Source of the DNA: Actinomycetota bacterium
Lineage (GTDB): Bacteria; Actinomycetota; Actinomycetes; S36-B12
DNA: 9,484 bases
Direction: 5' to 3'
Assembly: GCA_003456155.1 (NCBI GenBank)
Contig: DMPC01000111.1
Location: forward strand, 12,786-22,269
In this document: one piece after another, positions 6,732 through 9,484 of the stretch
Position numbering within the stretch: position 1 is the stretch's first letter
Layout: each line of letters starts with the position of its first letter
Program-made: the position numbers and the translations under genes
Notes under the pieces: model-generated
Seen by the model: the letters and a program-made list of their open reading frames with translations, nothing else
What the model was told of the DNA's origin: nothing
Database searches by the model: none

Positions 6732-7138
6732 GACGCCATGGGCTTGAGCTCGTAGCGCGGGTTGTAGATCGTCGGATGGTCGGTGTGGCAGGTGAGCCGG
6801 CCCCGCACGATCATGGAGCGTCCCGCCTCGATGCCGGGGATCCGGCGCCGTCCGAGCCAGACGACCCGCACGCTCCCGGTGCCATCGTCGAGTTCCACGA
6901 CGAGCTCGGGTGCCCGGTCACTGGGAGTCAGAGTCAGGGTGCGAACGATGCCGCGCACGACGACCGGCTCACCGGGATTGCAGCAGTTGATCGCGCGTAG
7001 CTCGCCATCACTCTCCGCGAGGGCCTGCTGCTGCAGCGCGGCGGCCTCCTCATCGCTCCTGCTCCGGGTGAACCGATCCCACCAGCTCGCTCGGGAGCCA
7101 GCCGCTGACGAATCAGCAGCCGAGGCCTCGGACGTCAA
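6728..7138 (-). CDS. Small OB-fold nucleic-acid-binding-like protein
   Basis: A 136-residue protein with a low-complexity Ser/Ala N-terminus, the segment SWWDRFTRSRSDEEAAALQQ (18-37), and an OB fold at about 58-131 containing VVRGIVRTLTL, ELDDGTGSVRVVWLG and RSMIVRGRLT, followed by YNPRYEL. The pattern of a strand, the DGTG turn and GRRxIPGI is that of actinobacterial OB-fold proteins listed as putative nucleic-acid-binding proteins. The ligand is unknown and the fold alone does not prove nucleic-acid binding. Translation appears to begin at a TTG (7138-7136) that overlaps the DUF3710 stop as TTGA, and its own stop overlaps the DUF3159 start as ATGA. It is therefore embedded in a tightly coupled three-gene unit. 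A downstream start in the Ser/Ala stretch cannot be excluded, but no better start stands out. Confidence 0.85.
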   Translation of the reverse strand: MTSEASAADSSAAGSRASWWDRFTRSRSDEEAAALQQQALAESDGELRAINCCNPGEPVVVRGIVRTLTLTPSDRAPELVVELDDGTGSVRVVWLGRRRIPGIEAGRSMIVRGRLTCHTDHPTIYNPRYELKPMAS

Positions 7139-7749
7139 CGCGTCTCGGTGATCTCGGGTCCCCGCTCGAACGGGGACGGCAGAGACGGAGCCTGTGCCGC
7201 GATCTCCTCGGGCTGACGGGGCAGCCGGATGGGAATCGGCGCACCGACCGGCATGGCCTCCGAACCACGGACCACCACGAGGCTTCGCACCATGGCCTCC
7301 AGGGCGTCAGCGGCCTCTCCGGGCCGGGCGGCCTTGCCGAGGAAGACGGCCCTCAGGAACCACCGCGGACCCTCGATCCCGCAGAAGCGCGCGGGCTGGA
7401 GCCCGGCGGAGCCGTCCGAGGGCACGACCTGTGCCTTGAGCTCGGGACCGAACGGGCCGTCGACCACCTCGACCAGGCCTCCGGAGCTGTTGATCGACGA
7501 GGAGATCTGTCCCCGAACCTCGTCCCAGAGCCCACCCGAGCGTGGGGCTGCGTAGGGCTGCACCTGGACCATGGAGTCCGGACGGTTGAAGGTCAGCTGC
7601 GACACGGTGCCCGTTGCCTGATCGGCCTGGGCCTGGACGTCGATCCCCGATGTGGGAGTGACCAGGATCGAGCCGAGGTCGAGTCGCTCGACGGCATCAC
7701 CCGCAGGGATCTCCGACACGTCCCACGGCCCATCGACCCGCATGTCCAT
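7135..7749 (-). CDS. DUF3710 family protein
   Basis: A soluble 204-residue protein of a family of unknown function that is widespread in Actinomycetota. Recognisable blocks are GPWDVSEIP (7-15), AVERLDLGSILVTP (19-32), VQVQPYAAPRSGGLWDEVRG (61-80), VVDGPFGPELKAQV, QPARFCGIEGPRWFLRAVFLG and MVRSLVVVRGSEAMPVGAPIPIRLP. The C-terminus is Pro-rich. No catalytic motif or membrane segment is visible. Many relatives carry a longer charged N-terminus before the GP(W/F/Y)D block; here the ATG at 7749 begins only six residues ahead of it and is supported by AGAGGTG at 7754-7760. It lies 55 nt downstream of dut and overlaps the TTG start of the OB-fold gene by 4 nt. A possible -10 hexamer at 7778-7783 suggests it can also be transcribed independently of dut. 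Confidence 0.87.
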   Translation of the reverse strand: MDMRVDGPWDVSEIPAGDAVERLDLGSILVTPTSGIDVQAQADQATGTVSQLTFNRPDSMVQVQPYAAPRSGGLWDEVRGQISSSINSSGGLVEVVDGPFGPELKAQVVPSDGSAGLQPARFCGIEGPRWFLRAVFLGKAARPGEAADALEAMVRSLVVVRGSEAMPVGAPIPIRLPRQPEEIAAQAPSLPSPFERGPEITETR

Positions 7750-7753
7750 CCGT

Positions 7754-7760
7754 CACCTCT
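7754..7760 (-). promoter_or_regulatory. Ribosome binding site of the DUF3710 gene
   Basis: AGAGGTG on the minus strand, 4 nt before the ATG at 7749. It supports the short N-terminus chosen for the DUF3710 protein. Confidence 0.6.
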
Positions 7761-7777
7761 CGACGCGTGTTGCCACA

Positions 7778-7783
7778 ACGCTA
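7778..7783 (-). promoter_or_regulatory. Possible internal -10 element before DUF3710
   Basis: The minus strand reads TAGCGT, the same hexamer as in front of the first trkA, with the shared heptamer GTAGCGT. It would start a transcript near 7771 with a 5' leader of about 20 nt containing the ribosome site. The -35 region (CTGACC at 7803-7808) is weak and spaced 19 nt, so this is a low-confidence call. Confidence 0.25.
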
Positions 7784-7804
7784 CTGCCCGTGCCCTCCAC
7801 GCGG

Positions 7805-8269
7805 TCAGGTGCCCGGTCCCCGGAAGCCCCCGGTGGACCCGAATCCCGCTGCTCCCCGGTGCGATCCGGGCAGGGATTCCACGGCGACCAGGCGAACAGC
7901 GGCGATCGGCATGACGAGGAGCTGGGCAATGCGATCCCCCCGCTCCAGCAGGATCGTCTCGCTGAGGTCGTGGTTGATGAGGATGACGCAGATCTCGCCC
8001 CGGTAGCCGGCGTCGATGACCCCCGGCCCATTGACGAGGCCCAGTCCGGAACGCATGGCAAGCCCGCTCCGAGGGCAGACAAGCCCGACGTATCCCCGGG
8101 GTAGGGCAAGACTGACGCCTGTCGGCACCGATGCCCTCGCGCCCGGCGCGAGGGTGATGTGCTCGCGCGTGCGCAGATCCAGCCCCGCATCACCAGGGTT
8201 CTCGTAGGCCGGCGGCGGCAGTTCCGGATCGAGTTGGGTGATCAGCACCTCGACGTCGGGGGGGTTCAT
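7805..8269 (-). CDS. dut: dUTP diphosphatase (dUTPase)
   Basis: A homotrimeric cytosolic enzyme that splits dUTP to dUMP and pyrophosphate, keeping uracil out of DNA and feeding thymidylate synthesis. The 154-residue length equals what I recall for the M. tuberculosis enzyme. All five conserved motifs are present in order: DAGLDLRT (27-34), PRSGLAMRSG (66-75), GVIDAGYRGE (83-92) with catalytic D86 and Y89, RGDRIAQLLV (110-119), and RGAAGFGSTGG (138-148) with F143 for stacking on uracil. Motif 5 has AAGF where GGF is more usual, a mild deviation. The start ATG at 8269 overlaps the stop of the upstream thioesterase gene as ATGA and no ribosome site of its own is evident, so translation is likely coupled. 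DUF3710 follows after 55 nt on the same strand. Confidence 0.97.
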   Translation of the reverse strand: MNPPDVEVLITQLDPELPPPAYENPGDAGLDLRTREHITLAPGARASVPTGVSLALPRGYVGLVCPRSGLAMRSGLGLVNGPGVIDAGYRGEICVILINHDLSETILLERGDRIAQLLVMPIAAVRLVAVESLPGSHRGAAGFGSTGGFRGPGT

Positions 8270-8886
8270 GGGTTCAACTCGAACGCATGCTGCTCGCCCT
8301 CGGGCCGCCAGGAGGGCCCACCGGACGCACGGTCACGGACGGCCTGCTCGATGTGCTCGGCGTTGCCGTGGTCGACGAAGTGCTGGAGCGGCACCTGCAC
8401 GAAGATCGCCGCCGCTGTCACAGCCACCGGCCCCTGCTCGGAACCCAGCCGCCCCGTGGCTCTCGTGTAGACGCGTCTTCCCTTGACCCCGACCACCTCA
8501 GCGTGGACGACGAGATCGGTCCCTACGGGCACGGGTCGCCGGAAGTCGCACTCCAGGCGACCGGTCACCGCGGGCCCGGCCAGCAGCCAGTTCAGGGAAC
8601 CGAGGATCTCGTCGAGGGCCGAGCTCAGCACACCACCGTGCGCCAGGCCTGGAGCGCCCTGATGGTGCTCGCTGACGGTGAACACGCCCGAGACGGTCAG
8701 GCCCTCGCCCGCCGTGATCACCATGTGCAGCCCGGTGGGATGGTCAGTGCCGCAGCCGAAGCACCATCGGTAGTGCGAGGGAATGCTCTCACCGGGGGCG
8801 GGCGACAGTGCGGATCGTTCGGGAAGCACGGCATCAGCGGGCGGCGTGCTCGGCACGGGCGATGGTCTAACGTGATCTTCTGGCAC
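8266..8886 (-). CDS. PaaI-family hotdog-fold thioesterase
   Basis: A 206-residue soluble protein of the PaaI/YbgC-type hotdog superfamily, expected to hydrolyse acyl-CoA or related thioesters; the substrate is unknown. After about 36 probably disordered Pro/Ser-rich residues comes CFGCGTDHPTGLH (42-54), a motif typical of this subgroup. The active-site helix HQGAPGLAHGGVLSSALDE (75-93) follows, with HGG at 83-85 and D92 as likely catalytic acid. The strand with LECDFRRPVPVGTDL (111-125) and the C-terminal QVPLQHFVDHG (164-174) also fit. The start is a GTG at 8886 without a ribosome site, but a TAGTGT -10 hexamer ends 6 nt before it, suggesting a leaderless message. An in-frame GTG a few codons inside could be an alternative. 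It is the first gene of the minus-strand chain, and its stop overlaps the dut start by 4 nt. Confidence 0.9.
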   Translation of the reverse strand: MPEDHVRPSPVPSTPPADAVLPERSALSPAPGESIPSHYRWCFGCGTDHPTGLHMVITAGEGLTVSGVFTVSEHHQGAPGLAHGGVLSSALDEILGSLNWLLAGPAVTGRLECDFRRPVPVGTDLVVHAEVVGVKGRRVYTRATGRLGSEQGPVAVTAAAIFVQVPLQHFVDHGNAEHIEQAVRDRASGGPSWRPEGEQHAFELNP

Positions 8887-8892
8887 CCCGGG

Positions 8893-8898
8893 ACACTA
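8893..8898 (-). promoter_or_regulatory. Candidate -10 element of the thioesterase-dut operon, likely leaderless
   Basis: The minus strand reads TAGTGT (TANNNT), then 6 nt (CCCGGG) and the GTG at 8886. The geometry is identical to that at the first trkA and no Shine-Dalgarno sequence is present. No clear -35 box was found. Confidence 0.5.
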
Positions 8899-8943
8899 TC
8901 GGCTGATCCGCCCCGATGAGACGGTCAGCGTGAGGCGAGAGCG

Positions 8944-9405
8944 ATGACCGACACCGAGTCCCTCCATCGTGAGCGGCTGCTCCCCTCGTGGTGGGTGTGG
9001 CTCGTCCTCGGCGGTCTGGTGGCCATGCTCTCCGTGGCCTATGGCGCGGCCCTGGGCTCGGTGGTCGGCTGGATCCTCGCGGCGATACTGGCCACCATCG
9101 GCGCGAGCCTGCTGATCGTCACCTCACCCACGATCCGGGTGGATGGATCCGGGCTTCAGGTGGGTCGTGCCCACCTGCCCCGGTGGGCCGTGGCCAATCC
9201 CCGTGTCGCGGACCGCGCCGAGGTCCGGAAGCTGCGCGGGCCGGGATCCGATGCCCGCGTCTTCACCGCGCTGCGCCCGTGGTCGTCCTCCAGCGCCGTC
9301 CTCATCGAGGTGGCGGATGCATCCGATCCCCATCCGGCCTGGCTCGTGTCGTCGCGGCACCCCGAGGCGCTCCGCTCCGCGCTCAGTGCAACGATGGCCT
9401 CCTGA
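8944..9405 (+). CDS. DUF3093 family membrane protein
   Basis: A 153-residue membrane-anchored protein of unknown function, conserved in Actinomycetota. The short cytosolic start carries the family mark HRERLLPSWWVW (8-19). Two hydrophobic helices follow (about 15-35 and 40-60), and then a soluble C-terminal domain with IRVDGSGLQVGRAHLP, LRGPGSDARVFTALRPW (97-113) and WLVSSRHPEALRSAL (133-147), blocks I associate with DUF3093. The ATG at 8944 is preceded by GAGG (8932-8935) at 8 nt. It is divergent from the thioesterase-dut operon with 57 bp between the start codons. The same dut/DUF3093 divergence exists, from memory, in M. tuberculosis (Rv2697c/Rv2698). A second gene may start 14 nt after its stop. 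Confidence 0.87.
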   Translation: MTDTESLHRERLLPSWWVWLVLGGLVAMLSVAYGAALGSVVGWILAAILATIGASLLIVTSPTIRVDGSGLQVGRAHLPRWAVANPRVADRAEVRKLRGPGSDARVFTALRPWSSSSAVLIEVADASDPHPAWLVSSRHPEALRSALSATMAS

Positions 9406-9419
9406 CCAAGGGAGGACCA

Positions 9420-9484
9420 GTGGACGAGCCCGTGCCCGTCGAGGAAACGGTCGAGATCAACCCGATCGCTCACCTCATCGCACC
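9420..9484 (+). CDS. Start of an unidentified gene (cut by right window edge)
   Basis: A GTG at 9420 follows GGGAGGA (9410-9416) and opens a frame that stays open to the window end: 21 codons reading MDEPVPVEETVEINPIAHLIA. The acidic start followed by a more hydrophobic stretch gives no family recognition. It begins 14 nt after the DUF3093 stop on the same strand, so the two could be co-transcribed. The fragment is too short for a functional call. Confidence 0.4.
   Translation, partial: MDEPVPVEETVEINPIAHLIA

Noticed and set aside
7765..7781. Hairpin GCGTGTTGCCACAACGC between dut and DUF3710 as a terminator
   Set aside because: The stem is short and bulged and no T-run follows on the minus strand; it overlaps the possible DUF3710 promoter instead.

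Overview
The window is GC-rich, with third codon positions mostly G or C and frequent GTG/TTG starts. It carries a gene block typical of Actinomycetota. From memory, the run RNA methyltransferase, APC permease, two TrkA proteins, DUF3159, OB-fold protein, DUF3710, dut, DUF3093 matches the Mycobacterium tuberculosis neighbourhood around ceoB/ceoC and dut, and similar blocks exist in Streptomyces. It looks like core chromosome. I see no mobile element, phage gene, tRNA, rRNA or CRISPR array, and no gene-free stretch over 300 bases.

Layout from left to right: the N-terminal 501 codons of an AcnA-type aconitase (minus, cut by the left edge); a TrmA/RlmD-type RNA methyltransferase (minus); a large APC permease closely resembling Bacillus KimA, a potassium importer (minus); then, divergently, two overlapping single-RCK TrkA genes (plus). 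Next comes a minus-strand chain, transcribed right to left: PaaI-type hotdog thioesterase, dUTPase (dut), DUF3710, short OB-fold protein, DUF3159 membrane protein. Finally a divergent DUF3093 membrane protein (plus), then the first 21 codons of an unidentified gene running off the right edge.

Functional reading: the centre is probably a potassium-homeostasis module, a KimA-type transporter with two nucleotide-binding RCK regulators expressed from a 63-bp divergent promoter region. No TrkH/KtrB-type channel is present in the window, so the RCK pair may serve the KimA-type permease itself (inference). The right half combines dUTP removal and thioester hydrolysis with three conserved actinobacterial families of unknown function, linked by 4-nt stop/start overlaps within two sub-operons.

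Regulatory signals read by eye: an 18-bp near-perfect palindrome directly upstream of aconitase, and TANNNT -10 hexamers placed 6 to 8 nt before GTG start codons of the first trkA, the permease and the thioesterase, which suggests leaderless mRNAs. I did not find an obviously novel defence or mobile system; the most original lead is the KimA/RCK pairing.
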